From positions 1 to 33,164 of the forward strand of contig NZ_JAUXYL010000035.1 of assembly GCF_030694375.1 (NCBI RefSeq): a stretch of 33,164 bases of DNA. The letters are read 5' to 3'. This DNA comes from Algoriphagus sp. Lineage in GTDB: Bacteria > Bacteroidota > Bacteroidia > Cytophagales > Cyclobacteriaceae. Numbering within the stretch: the stretch's first letter is position 1; every line of letters begins with the position of its first letter. Below, in pieces: positions 25,582-32,747 of the stretch. Under the pieces are notes generated by a model. That model saw nothing but the letters and a program-made list of their open reading frames with translations. It ran no database searches and was not told the DNA's origin. Made by a program: the position numbers and the translations under genes.

Positions 25582-26707
25582 TCGGGTTATCAGTTTTCTG
25601 ATCTTATGTCTGTTTGTTTGGCTTATTTGGTCCAATTCGGGAAAAAAACCCAATCTGCCCAAAACTGAAGATTTTATTTCAACAGTTCAGGAAATCAACC
25701 CCTCAGACAGTTTAACGAAAGCGATCATTGGAATTCAGCCATATATGGTTTTGGAGGACTACCTGACCAAGGAGCAGTTCAAAGATAAAATCGGAAAATA
25801 CATCCTCAGAGCCCAGGAGGAGGGTTTGATCAAAGACAATACGATTCTGTTATTCCCAGAGTACTTGGGCACTTGGTTGGTTATAGCAGGAGAAAAAAGG
25901 AGCTTGGCAAAGGAAGAAACTCTGGAAAAAGCACTAAGAAAAATGGTGCTTAGCAATTTTTTCAAATTTATATGGAACTGGTTGAGGGCCGGAAAAGAAA
26001 AAGATAAAGCCGCAGCTGCAATTTTTCGAATGAAATCCCAATCCATGGCGAAGAGCTATTACTACACCTTCAGCGAATTGGCCAAGGAAAGTAACACCTA
26101 TATCGCTGCAGGATCAATCATTCTTCCTGAACCATCCGTACAGGATGGAAACTTGAAGGTTAATGTCAGTGGTCCACTTTACAATGCCTCGTTTATTTTT
26201 GGTCCGGATGGTAAAATTATTGGAGGACCTATCTTAAAAGCTTTTCCTATAGAATCTGAATTACCGTTTGTCAATGCAGGAAAAGTTTCAGAAATCCCTG
26301 TTTTTGATCTTCCTTTTGCTAAAACATCACTCCTAATCTGTGCGGATAGTTGGTTTCCGGAAGCCTATAAGTCGATTGATTCAAAAGGGGCTGAAATCCT
26401 GCTGGTCCCTTCCTATTGTACTGGAAACGGGACAATGGCAAAATCTTGGAAGGGGTACAGTGGACAGGCTGCACCCAAAGAAACAAACCTTGGGGATATC
26501 AATTCAATTACTGAAGCGCAAGCTTGGGAGAAGTATGCTTTGCCGGGACAATTGAGCAAAACCAATATTCAAGTTGGCATGAATGTTTTCCTACGAGGAG
26601 CCCTTTGGGATTTAGGCGCCGATGGTCAACCATTGGTCTATTTTCAGGGTAACCTTATTCCAGTTTCTCATGCAGAAAAGGCCGGAATCTGGTCTTTAAA
26701 TTTCTAA
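25574..26707 (+). CDS. Carbon-nitrogen hydrolase (nitrilase superfamily), membrane-anchored
   Basis: The 377-aa product has an N-terminal hydrophobic helix (about residues 5-20, VISFLILCLFVWLIW) that should act as an uncleaved membrane anchor or signal. The nitrilase Glu-Lys-Cys triad is assigned as E96 (LLFPEYLG), K222 (GGPILKAFPIE) and C256 (LLICADSW). The family hydrolyses amides or nitriles to carboxylic acid and ammonia. A membrane-anchored form with a periplasmic active site is unusual outside the apolipoprotein N-acyltransferase branch. The ATG overlaps the stop of the amine oxidase gene by 8 nt (ATGACTAA), and the next gene starts 3 nt after its stop, so all three are translationally linked. 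Confidence 0.8.
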   Translation: MTNRVISFLILCLFVWLIWSNSGKKPNLPKTEDFISTVQEINPSDSLTKAIIGIQPYMVLEDYLTKEQFKDKIGKYILRAQEEGLIKDNTILLFPEYLGTWLVIAGEKRSLAKEETLEKALRKMVLSNFFKFIWNWLRAGKEKDKAAAAIFRMKSQSMAKSYYYTFSELAKESNTYIAAGSIILPEPSVQDGNLKVNVSGPLYNASFIFGPDGKIIGGPILKAFPIESELPFVNAGKVSEIPVFDLPFAKTSLLICADSWFPEAYKSIDSKGAEILLVPSYCTGNGTMAKSWKGYSGQAAPKETNLGDINSITEAQAWEKYALPGQLSKTNIQVGMNVFLRGALWDLGADGQPLVYFQGNLIPVSHAEKAGIWSLNF

Positions 26708-26710
26708 GCG

Positions 26711-27943
26711 ATGTGCGACACCTTGGTTGCCCTTCCGGCAAAAACTAAAAATGGTCACTTAATCCTGGGGAAAAATTCAGACCGGGAACCACTCGAAGCC
26801 CAAGAGTTAATTCGGTTTGCCCGTAGAGAATGTGAAGAAAAACAGGTTGCATGTACTTACATTTCTATTCCTCAGGTCGGAGAAACTTTTGAAGTGGTCC
26901 TCTCCAAACCTTTTCAAATGTGGGGTGCTGAGATGGGAGTAAATGAATTTGGGGTTGTAATCGGAAATGAGGCAGTTTTCACCAATGTCAAATTCAGTAA
27001 GGATGAGCTTGGACTTACAGGAATGGACCTGCTACGCTTGGCCTTGGAACGCAGCACTTCAGCTAAAGCAGCCTTGCGTACAATTATGGATTTACTTGAG
27101 GAGTTTGGGCAAAATGCATGCGGAGGATACCAGAACAAGGATTTTTATTACCACAACAGTTTTTTGATCGCCGATCCTGACAATGCTTTCATTCTTGAAA
27201 CCGCCGGAAAATCCTGGGCCTACAGAAAGGTGGAAAACACAGGTAGCATCTCCAACGGACTGACAATTGGAGAAGATTATCTGGAAGTAAATTGGAAAAA
27301 TGAGCCCCGAAACTTCCAGAAACTTTTCGCTGGTAAACGGGAGAATTTCCGGGAGTACTTCTCGGACTTACTTTATACCACAGCAGGTAAATCCAAGCTT
27401 CGACAGGCTTGTACTTTAGGCTTTTTGGAAAAAAAAGAAAAGCCAGGAGTCTTGGATTTTATTCAGGTTTTACGCCAACATAATATGCCATACGGAGAAT
27501 TTGAATCCAAAAAAGCAACTACGGGAAGTATCTGCATGCACGCCACCGGTTTCACCAATCCATCAGACACCACAGGAAGTATGGTAGCAGAAGTCAGAAA
27601 AGGACAACCTTCAACGGTTTGGTTGAGTGGAACCTCCTACCCCTGCCTGAGCTTATACTTACCTATTTATTTTGGAAAAGAGCTGGACCCCAAAATATTC
27701 TCTCCTAGTGCAAATCCGGACCAAAGTCTTTGGTGGCAGGCTAAAAAAATCCATCTGCAGATTCTGAAAAATTACAAAAAGCTTCAACCTGAATACCGCA
27801 TGCAGCTGGATGAAATCCAAAACAAGTGGATTGAAGAAGACTTTAAACTGATCCAACTGGGCGCCAAAGAAGAGGAATTACAGTTGTTTTCAAGTTTATG
27901 CTTGGATCAATACAGGGATATACTGAGAAAATACCGGACATAG
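26711..27943 (+). CDS. C69/secernin-like N-terminal nucleophile hydrolase
   Basis: The 410-aa protein begins MCDTLVALP. Removal of Met leaves Cys2 as the N-terminal nucleophile, as in peptidase family C69 and the secernins. The next motif, LILGKNSDREPLEAQEL, is typical of the family. FQMWGAEMGVNEFGVVIGNE and a later block (FILETAGKSWAYRKV) also fit. No signal peptide is present, so it is cytoplasmic. Family members hydrolyse dipeptides or other amide bonds. Here it follows the membrane-anchored nitrilase after 3 nt, with no room for a promoter, so it is part of the operon. The C-terminal 100 residues are charged and helical. Confidence 0.85.
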   Translation: MCDTLVALPAKTKNGHLILGKNSDREPLEAQELIRFARRECEEKQVACTYISIPQVGETFEVVLSKPFQMWGAEMGVNEFGVVIGNEAVFTNVKFSKDELGLTGMDLLRLALERSTSAKAALRTIMDLLEEFGQNACGGYQNKDFYYHNSFLIADPDNAFILETAGKSWAYRKVENTGSISNGLTIGEDYLEVNWKNEPRNFQKLFAGKRENFREYFSDLLYTTAGKSKLRQACTLGFLEKKEKPGVLDFIQVLRQHNMPYGEFESKKATTGSICMHATGFTNPSDTTGSMVAEVRKGQPSTVWLSGTSYPCLSLYLPIYFGKELDPKIFSPSANPDQSLWWQAKKIHLQILKNYKKLQPEYRMQLDEIQNKWIEEDFKLIQLGAKEEELQLFSSLCLDQYRDILRKYRT

Positions 27944-28024
27944 ATCCATTTTTTTATGATCAAAATCAGTTGGTGACAAAGCATATAACAGCTAAGTAAT
28001 ATGGGTTAAGTGTGCTGTTGAAGG

Positions 28025-28032
28025 TAATTTTG
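28025..28032 (+). promoter_or_regulatory. Possible -7 box for the NMO-like gene
   Basis: TAATTTTG matches TAnnTTTG and lies 35 nt upstream of the ATG at 28068. No good -33 element is present. If real, the NMO-like gene has its own promoter, separate from the preceding three-gene operon. Confidence 0.4.
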
Positions 28033-28067
28033 AACATTAATCAGTATCAATTACCCGCACGCTATCA

Positions 28068-29861
28068 ATGCATCAAACTTCAGGACTTCACACATTTCAT
28101 ATCCCTGTGATGGGATTGGGATATACCGTTGACACCCCACTCAAAGTCGCCAAATTTGGAATTTCCAGTGTAGTTTCCATCATGGATGATATCCTTCTGG
28201 AAGACATGAGAAAAATCCATTCTCAAAAGCTAAATCTACCTTTTGAACCTATTTCAGAAGAGGAGGAAGACTACCGGGCCAAGCGGATTCAGGCTTACCT
28301 TGACTTTCTACATACTGTCATCCAATCGCAGCTTGAGACATTGAAGAGCGAAAATTGGAACAATGACGGGATCATGAAGGAGCTGGTAGCACTGCTGCCC
28401 AAAGAAAATAAGATTGCCCGATTATTTGAAGCCTATCTCCTTGCTGATCATTTTGAGAAATGTGATTTAAAATCTCAGATCCTCACCTTGTTGACGCCTG
28501 GATCAATCGATGTCAATATTATGACCAAGGTAGATAAGCTCAATTTCGACAAGGAAGGAATCGAACTTCCACGGGAATATTCGGATGCCTTATCAGCTTT
28601 GAGAGGCTTTGGGAAAAGTAAATTGGAAGCCGCCGTGGTTTTTTCAGCTGGAATGAATCCTGCACTTTACAGTTATGTGGAACAGTTTTCCGACTTTTTT
28701 CCAAACGAAAAAGGGGAAATCAAAAAACGAATAATTCTAAAGGTAAGTGATTATCGATCTGCCCTGATCCAAGGAAAATTCTTGGCTAAAAAAGGCCTCT
28801 TCGTGTCCGAATTCCGGATTGAATCCGGTCTAAACTGCGGAGGTCATGCTTTTGCAACAGACGGATTTTTGGCAGGACCTATATTGGAAGATTTCAAAAC
28901 CAACAGGGAAGAACTCATCGAAACGATCAGGCAATCCTGCAATCAGGCATTGCTGGCCAAGACACAGGCTCCTTTGGCCGAAAGTGAATCCATCAAAATC
29001 ACCTACCAAGGTGGAATCGGTACAGCTGGTGAAGACAACTTTTTGAGAAATTATTATCACTTGGATGGTACAGGTTGGGGCAGTCCGTTTTTGCTCGTCC
29101 CCGAAGCTACCTCGGTAGATGATGAAACGTTACAGCGCATTATCGAAGCCAAAAAATCGGATTTCTACCTGAGCCATGCTTCACCTTTGGGTATTCCGTT
29201 CAATAATTTAAGAACCAGCAGCGGGGAAAAACAACGCTTGGAGCGAATCGAAAAGGGCCGCCCGGGAAGCCCTTGCTACAAGAAGTTTTTGGCCTTCAGT
29301 ACTGAATTCACAGAAAAGCCGATTTGTACAGCTTCGAGGCAATACCAAAATCTCAAAGTGAAATTATTCAATGACGGGAAAGTAAGCCGGCGTGAATTAG
29401 ATGAAATCCTGGAAAAGGATTGCCTGTGTGAAGGACTGAGTGCGCCCGCTATTTTAGCACAAGGTGAACTACCCAGAAGAAACCTCAAAGCAGTGACTAT
29501 CTGTCCAGGACCAAACTTAGCCTATTTCAAAGGGATCTATAGCCTCAAAGAAATGGTCGATCATATCTATGGCAAAATCACCCTCACGCTTGATTCAGAC
29601 CGCCCGCATGTTTTTGTAAAAGAAGCTCAATTGTATGTGGATTACCTGAAAAAAGAATTTCAAAAACTGATTCCCGAAGCTCCTACCAAGCAGGAGGCCT
29701 ATTTGGAGAAATTCAGGAAAAACCTCGACATAGGCCTTACATATTACCAGAATTTAGTCAATTCTATCAAACTGGATTCAGAAGAAATTCTCGAAAAAAT
29801 GAAAGTTCAACTTGAGGAATTGAAAGCTGAGCTAGAACAATTAAAACCGGTTCTAAGCTAA
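28068..29861 (+). CDS. Divergent nitronate-monooxygenase-like TIM-barrel protein with Cys-rich C-terminal part
   Basis: I do not recognise the exact family of this 597-aa protein. Landmarks occur in the order of FMN-dependent nitronate monooxygenases: an N-terminal FHIPVMGLGYTVDTPLKVA followed by GISSVVSIMD (like PMxG..TPxLAaAVs), ESGLNCGGHAF with GGH at 258-260 (like EAGGH), and ITYQGGIGTAGEDNFL (like aaGGI.dg.d), then GWGSPFLLVPEAT (like GTrFl.t.EA). Between them is a helical insert (about 45-180). The second half has C403, C420, C452, C454 and C479, with DCLCEGL and TICPGPNLAYF, suggesting a possible metal or FeS site. A charged coiled coil ends the protein (about 565-597). No signal peptide is seen. 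It follows the C69 gene by 124 bp and is closed by a strong terminator. Confidence 0.5.
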   Translation: MHQTSGLHTFHIPVMGLGYTVDTPLKVAKFGISSVVSIMDDILLEDMRKIHSQKLNLPFEPISEEEEDYRAKRIQAYLDFLHTVIQSQLETLKSENWNNDGIMKELVALLPKENKIARLFEAYLLADHFEKCDLKSQILTLLTPGSIDVNIMTKVDKLNFDKEGIELPREYSDALSALRGFGKSKLEAAVVFSAGMNPALYSYVEQFSDFFPNEKGEIKKRIILKVSDYRSALIQGKFLAKKGLFVSEFRIESGLNCGGHAFATDGFLAGPILEDFKTNREELIETIRQSCNQALLAKTQAPLAESESIKITYQGGIGTAGEDNFLRNYYHLDGTGWGSPFLLVPEATSVDDETLQRIIEAKKSDFYLSHASPLGIPFNNLRTSSGEKQRLERIEKGRPGSPCYKKFLAFSTEFTEKPICTASRQYQNLKVKLFNDGKVSRRELDEILEKDCLCEGLSAPAILAQGELPRRNLKAVTICPGPNLAYFKGIYSLKEMVDHIYGKITLTLDSDRPHVFVKEAQLYVDYLKKEFQKLIPEAPTKQEAYLEKFRKNLDIGLTYYQNLVNSIKLDSEEILEKMKVQLEELKAELEQLKPVLS

Positions 29862-29868
29862 TTCAACT

Positions 29869-29900
29869 AAAAAGGTAGCTGATAAGCTGCCTTTTTATTT
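29869..29900. terminator. Rho-independent terminator after the NMO-like gene
   Basis: AAAAAGGTAGCT (29869-29880) and AGCTGCCTTTTT (29885-29896) form a 12-bp stem with one T-G pair and a GATA loop. T-rich sequence follows and A-rich sequence precedes, so it may also serve the convergent moa operon. Confidence 0.85.
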
Positions 29901-29965
29901 TTGACCGGTTTTATGAGTGCCCAATTTAATTCTTAAACCTTCCTTGGTGCTTTGGCACTTCCAGA

Positions 29966-30871
29966 TTAGTGTCTTTCACCCGAGAGCACTTTAAACGCGT
30001 GCAAAACTGCCGGGAAGACCGCATCCAAAGATTCTCCTGCACCAGCCGCCGAACCCGGCAAAGCCAAGACAAGCATCTTCCCCATCGTGCCTGCAACTGA
30101 TCTTGATAGCATGGCTGTCGGGACACGCTGCTGACCGTAGCTACGGATAGCTTCTTCAATTCCGGGAATCCGACGATCCAAAAGCGGCTCCAAGGATTCA
30201 GGAGTAAGGTCTCGGGGTGATAGTCCTGTCCCTCCTGTATAAATCAAAATATTGATTCCCAAAGCCAAGGCATCATTTGCAGCACTTTGTATTTGGTCGC
30301 TGTCGTCAGGGATGACTTTGTAATCCAAGACCTGAATACCAAAGCGCTCTAATTTTTCAATGATCACTTTTCCCGATTTGTCCTCCCCCACTCCTTTTGC
30401 TATTGAGTCAGAGCAAACAATCACTGCCGCGCTTAATTCGCTGAAATCGGTCTTTTGATCTGACTTCCCTCCTCTTTTTTCAATCAATTTGATTTGCTCA
30501 ATACTGATACCCTTGTCTATTGGCTTGAGCATATCATACATCGTCAGTGCTACCACCGATGCGGCATGCATTGCCTCTACTTCCACTCCGGTTTTGTAAA
30601 TCGTATGAATTTCCACCAAAACTTTAATCTCCATTTCTCCAAGTTCATAGCTCACAGCGGTGAACTCGATGGGAAGTGGATGACAATCCGGAATCATATC
30701 CGCCGTTCGCTTTGCTGCAAAAAGCCCGGCCGTCTTAGCCATCTCAAGTACATCTCCTTTGGGGACCCCATGGTTTTTAACAGCAAGAATGGTTTCCGGC
30801 ATACTGACCTTGACGATTGCCTGTGCTATGGCTTTTCTCAGCGTAGGACTTTTGTGCGTGATGTTGATCAT
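29966..30871 (-). CDS. moaCB: Bifunctional MoaC/MoaB molybdenum cofactor biosynthesis protein
   Basis: The 301-aa product is a natural fusion. Residues 1-140 are MoaC (cyclic pyranopterin monophosphate synthase), with DMIPDCHPLPIE (CHPL at 63-66), TGVEVEAMHAASVVALTMYD and KRGGKSD. Residues about 146-301 are a MoaB/MogA domain (molybdopterin adenylyltransferase type), with IVCSDSIAKGVGEDKSG, YTGGTGLSPRD (GGTG at 213-216) and LALPGSAAGAGESLD. The fusion links an early step of the pathway to a late one, and similar fusions are known. It is the last gene of the moa operon, separated from moaE by a 110-bp repeat-filled spacer. moaA and moeA are not in the window. Confidence 0.93.
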   Translation of the reverse strand: MINITHKSPTLRKAIAQAIVKVSMPETILAVKNHGVPKGDVLEMAKTAGLFAAKRTADMIPDCHPLPIEFTAVSYELGEMEIKVLVEIHTIYKTGVEVEAMHAASVVALTMYDMLKPIDKGISIEQIKLIEKRGGKSDQKTDFSELSAAVIVCSDSIAKGVGEDKSGKVIIEKLERFGIQVLDYKVIPDDSDQIQSAANDALALGINILIYTGGTGLSPRDLTPESLEPLLDRRIPGIEEAIRSYGQQRVPTAMLSRSVAGTMGKMLVLALPGSAAGAGESLDAVFPAVLHAFKVLSGERH

Positions 30872-30885
30872 AATTTTTTGTTTTT

Positions 30886-30981
30886 GTCAAGGGTCAACAG
30901 TCGACTGTCAACCGCAGGTCACTGCAAGCCCTCTACAAATCAGTTGAACCACCATCGGCCGTGGACTGTGGACAGTTGACT
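30886..30981. repeat. Inverted heptameric arrays in the moaE-moaCB spacer
   Basis: At 30886-30913 four 7-bp units fit GTCRAMN (GTCAAGG, GTCAACA, GTCGACT and one more). At 30961-30981 three units are of the complementary type (GTGGACT, GTGGACA and GTTGACT). The two arrays are inverted relative to each other and could form a stem in the operon transcript. The second array abuts the moaE stop codon. Confidence 0.65.
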
Positions 30982-31428
30982 TTACACATTTACTTTCCAG
31001 ACATGATTATCAGTGTCCAGAATTTCCTTGCCCCAAACCGGAAGGTCGGCTTTGATTCGCTCCACAAGCTCATCGCAAGCTTGCATAGCAGCCTTACGGT
31101 GTTTGGAGGAGGTAAACACAAACAGACAAAGTTCACCGACTTTCACTTCTCCCAAACTGTGATAAATATGCATACAGGTCAGCGGATACTTGGCAAAAAT
31201 AGCCTCACGAATTTCAAATGCCTTCTCCAAAGCCATTTCTTCATAGGCGGTATAGTCAATGGCGATGACTTTACCTTCCGGTTTTTCATCAGATCTTACC
31301 TGTCCCAGAAAAATGCTGTGCCCTCCGATAGCCGTATTGGAACTGTGGTTGGCTATGGACTTGGCGATTTTCTCAGGTGAAATAGGTCCCTGAACGAATA
31401 TATTTTTTGGAGTCCTTACTTTTTCCAT
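30982..31428 (-). CDS. moaE: Molybdopterin synthase catalytic subunit MoaE
   Basis: The 148-aa product has the MoaE core HSIFLGQVRSDE near the N-terminus (residues about 38-50), the YEEMALEKAFEI segment, MHIYHSLGEVKVGELCLFVF and the conserved KxxxPVWGKEI-type end (RIKADLPVWGKEIL). MoaE uses the thiocarboxylate of MoaD to put two sulfurs into cyclic pyranopterin monophosphate, making molybdopterin. It starts 7 nt downstream of the moeB stop codon within the moaD-moeB-moaE-moaCB operon. Confidence 0.93.
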   Translation of the reverse strand: MEKVRTPKNIFVQGPISPEKIAKSIANHSSNTAIGGHSIFLGQVRSDEKPEGKVIAIDYTAYEEMALEKAFEIREAIFAKYPLTCMHIYHSLGEVKVGELCLFVFTSSKHRKAAMQACDELVERIKADLPVWGKEILDTDNHVWKVNV

Positions 31429-31435
31429 GGCCTAG

Positions 31436-32506
31436 TTAGTTCTTTTTTAGTGCGTCGATTCCTCCTTTGATGGAGTAAATCCGCTTTTCTGGAAATTCAT
31501 TTTGGAGCTGTTCAGCTGCCTTTTGGCTTCTTATTCCGCTTTGACAAAAGAACAGGACCTCATCTGCATCTTCCAATTGGCTCAATCGATTTGCCAACGT
31601 AGATAAAGGGATTTTTATCAGTCCAGTACACTCCAAGGGAGGTAATTCTCCCGGTTCTCGAACATCGACAAAGGCGATATCCATTCCCATTTTACCCATT
31701 GCCTCATCCCATGTCAATTGCTTAATTCCCTCGCAGGCAAGTTCGTAATCCATTTGCTCAAAAGCCTGGAAAGAATTTGGAATGGAACTTCCGGAGTTTG
31801 GATTTGCTGCGATCTCTACCTCATAGGTTTGAGAGGAGCGGCTATTGAAAAAGAGTACGCGATTTTTCAGCGGCGTCCCAAAATCTGTCAAAACTTTGAT
31901 CACTTCCAGTGCCATAAGGTTGCCTATAATTCCTGGCAAAACACCCAAAACTCCTGTTTCAGAGCAGTTGGGAATCTCCTTTGCAGCAGGCATCTGCGGA
32001 TACAAATCCCGGTAGTTGAGCCCGTTTTCTCCCAAATTAAAAACAGAAACCTGCCCCTCATGCTGATAAATTGCTCCAAAAACCAGTGGTTTACCGAGTA
32101 ATACGCAAGCATCATTCACCAAATAGCGCGTGGGGAAATTATCCGACCCATCTATCACCAAGTCATATTCAGCGATGATTTCCAAGGCATTTCCCACTGA
32201 GATAAATTCAGGAATAGCTTCAATTTGAATGTCGGAATATTTGCCTTTGAAGTAGGAATACACCGCTTCGACCTTGGGCTTCCCAAGGTCTTTTTCCCCG
32301 TATAAAACCTGCCTGTTTAGGTTGGAAATAGATACTTCATCGCCATCCATCACTCCGATTTTTCCCACTCCGGCCGCCGCAAGGTAAATCAATACGGGAC
32401 ATCCCAAACCTCCTGCACCGACCAGCAGCACTTTGGAGTTTTTAAGTTTTTGCTGTCCTTCTATCCCAAAGCCCGGGAGAATAATCTGTCTTTCAAATCT
32501 GCTCAT
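31436..32506 (-). CDS. moeB: MoeB-type MoaD-adenylating enzyme with C-terminal rhodanese domain
   Basis: The 356-aa product has a ThiF/MoeB E1-like domain (residues 1-235) with GAGGLG at 30-35, DGDEVSISNLNRQVLYGEKD, and CSETGVLGVLPGIIG (181-195). A rhodanese domain (about 262-356) has DVREPGE and the active-site loop FFCQSGIRS with C321. MoeB adenylates the C-terminal Gly of MoaD; the rhodanese domain would deliver sulfur. Both zinc-binding CxxC pairs of E. coli MoeB seem to be missing: NYRDLY stands at the first and ANPNSGS at the second. The ATG at 32506 overlaps the region right after the moaD stop, with 1 nt between stop and start. Confidence 0.9.
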   Translation of the reverse strand: MSRFERQIILPGFGIEGQQKLKNSKVLLVGAGGLGCPVLIYLAAAGVGKIGVMDGDEVSISNLNRQVLYGEKDLGKPKVEAVYSYFKGKYSDIQIEAIPEFISVGNALEIIAEYDLVIDGSDNFPTRYLVNDACVLLGKPLVFGAIYQHEGQVSVFNLGENGLNYRDLYPQMPAAKEIPNCSETGVLGVLPGIIGNLMALEVIKVLTDFGTPLKNRVLFFNSRSSQTYEVEIAANPNSGSSIPNSFQAFEQMDYELACEGIKQLTWDEAMGKMGMDIAFVDVREPGELPPLECTGLIKIPLSTLANRLSQLEDADEVLFFCQSGIRSQKAAEQLQNEFPEKRIYSIKGGIDALKKN

Positions 32507-32516
32507 ATCATCCTCC
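32507..32516 (-). promoter_or_regulatory. moeB ribosome-binding site made of the moaD Gly-Gly codons
   Basis: On the minus strand moaD ends TCA GGA GGA TGA, followed by T and the moeB ATG. The two Gly codons form AGGAGGA, a perfect Shine-Dalgarno sequence, 5-6 nt before the moeB start. The functional Gly-Gly tail of MoaD is thus encoded by the ribosome-binding site of its own activating enzyme. Shine-Dalgarno sites are scarce in this phylum. Confidence 0.6.
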
Positions 32517-32747
32517 TGAGAATGGTGGTAATAATGCTATTTCGGCCCCGCTTGGGATTTCCTGATTTCCGCTGACCAGCTTTTTATTGATCGCCAGGCT
32601 GAATTTAACAGATTTCAGTACTGGAAATTTAACCAGTAAAACCTCCAGTAATTCGGAAGAATCTCCTGAATAATCAATTACCAACTCAGCCAAACCGATC
32701 TTTTCAGCGACCATTCCAAAGGCTTTGATGTGAATTGTATTGGGCAT
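32508..32747 (-). CDS. moaD: Molybdopterin synthase sulfur-carrier subunit MoaD
   Basis: The 79-aa ubiquitin-like protein ends in ALLPPFSGG, the conserved C-terminal Gly-Gly that MoeB adenylates and that is then converted to a thiocarboxylate. MPNTIHIKAFGMVAEKIGLAEL is a typical beta-grasp start (only the first 20 residues are diagnostic). The length is normal. It is the first gene of the operon, with a near-consensus -7 box (TATCTTTA, 32774-32767) 19 nt upstream of the ATG. Confidence 0.92.
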   Translation of the reverse strand: MPNTIHIKAFGMVAEKIGLAELVIDYSGDSSELLEVLLVKFPVLKSVKFSLAINKKLVSGNQEIPSGAEIALLPPFSGG

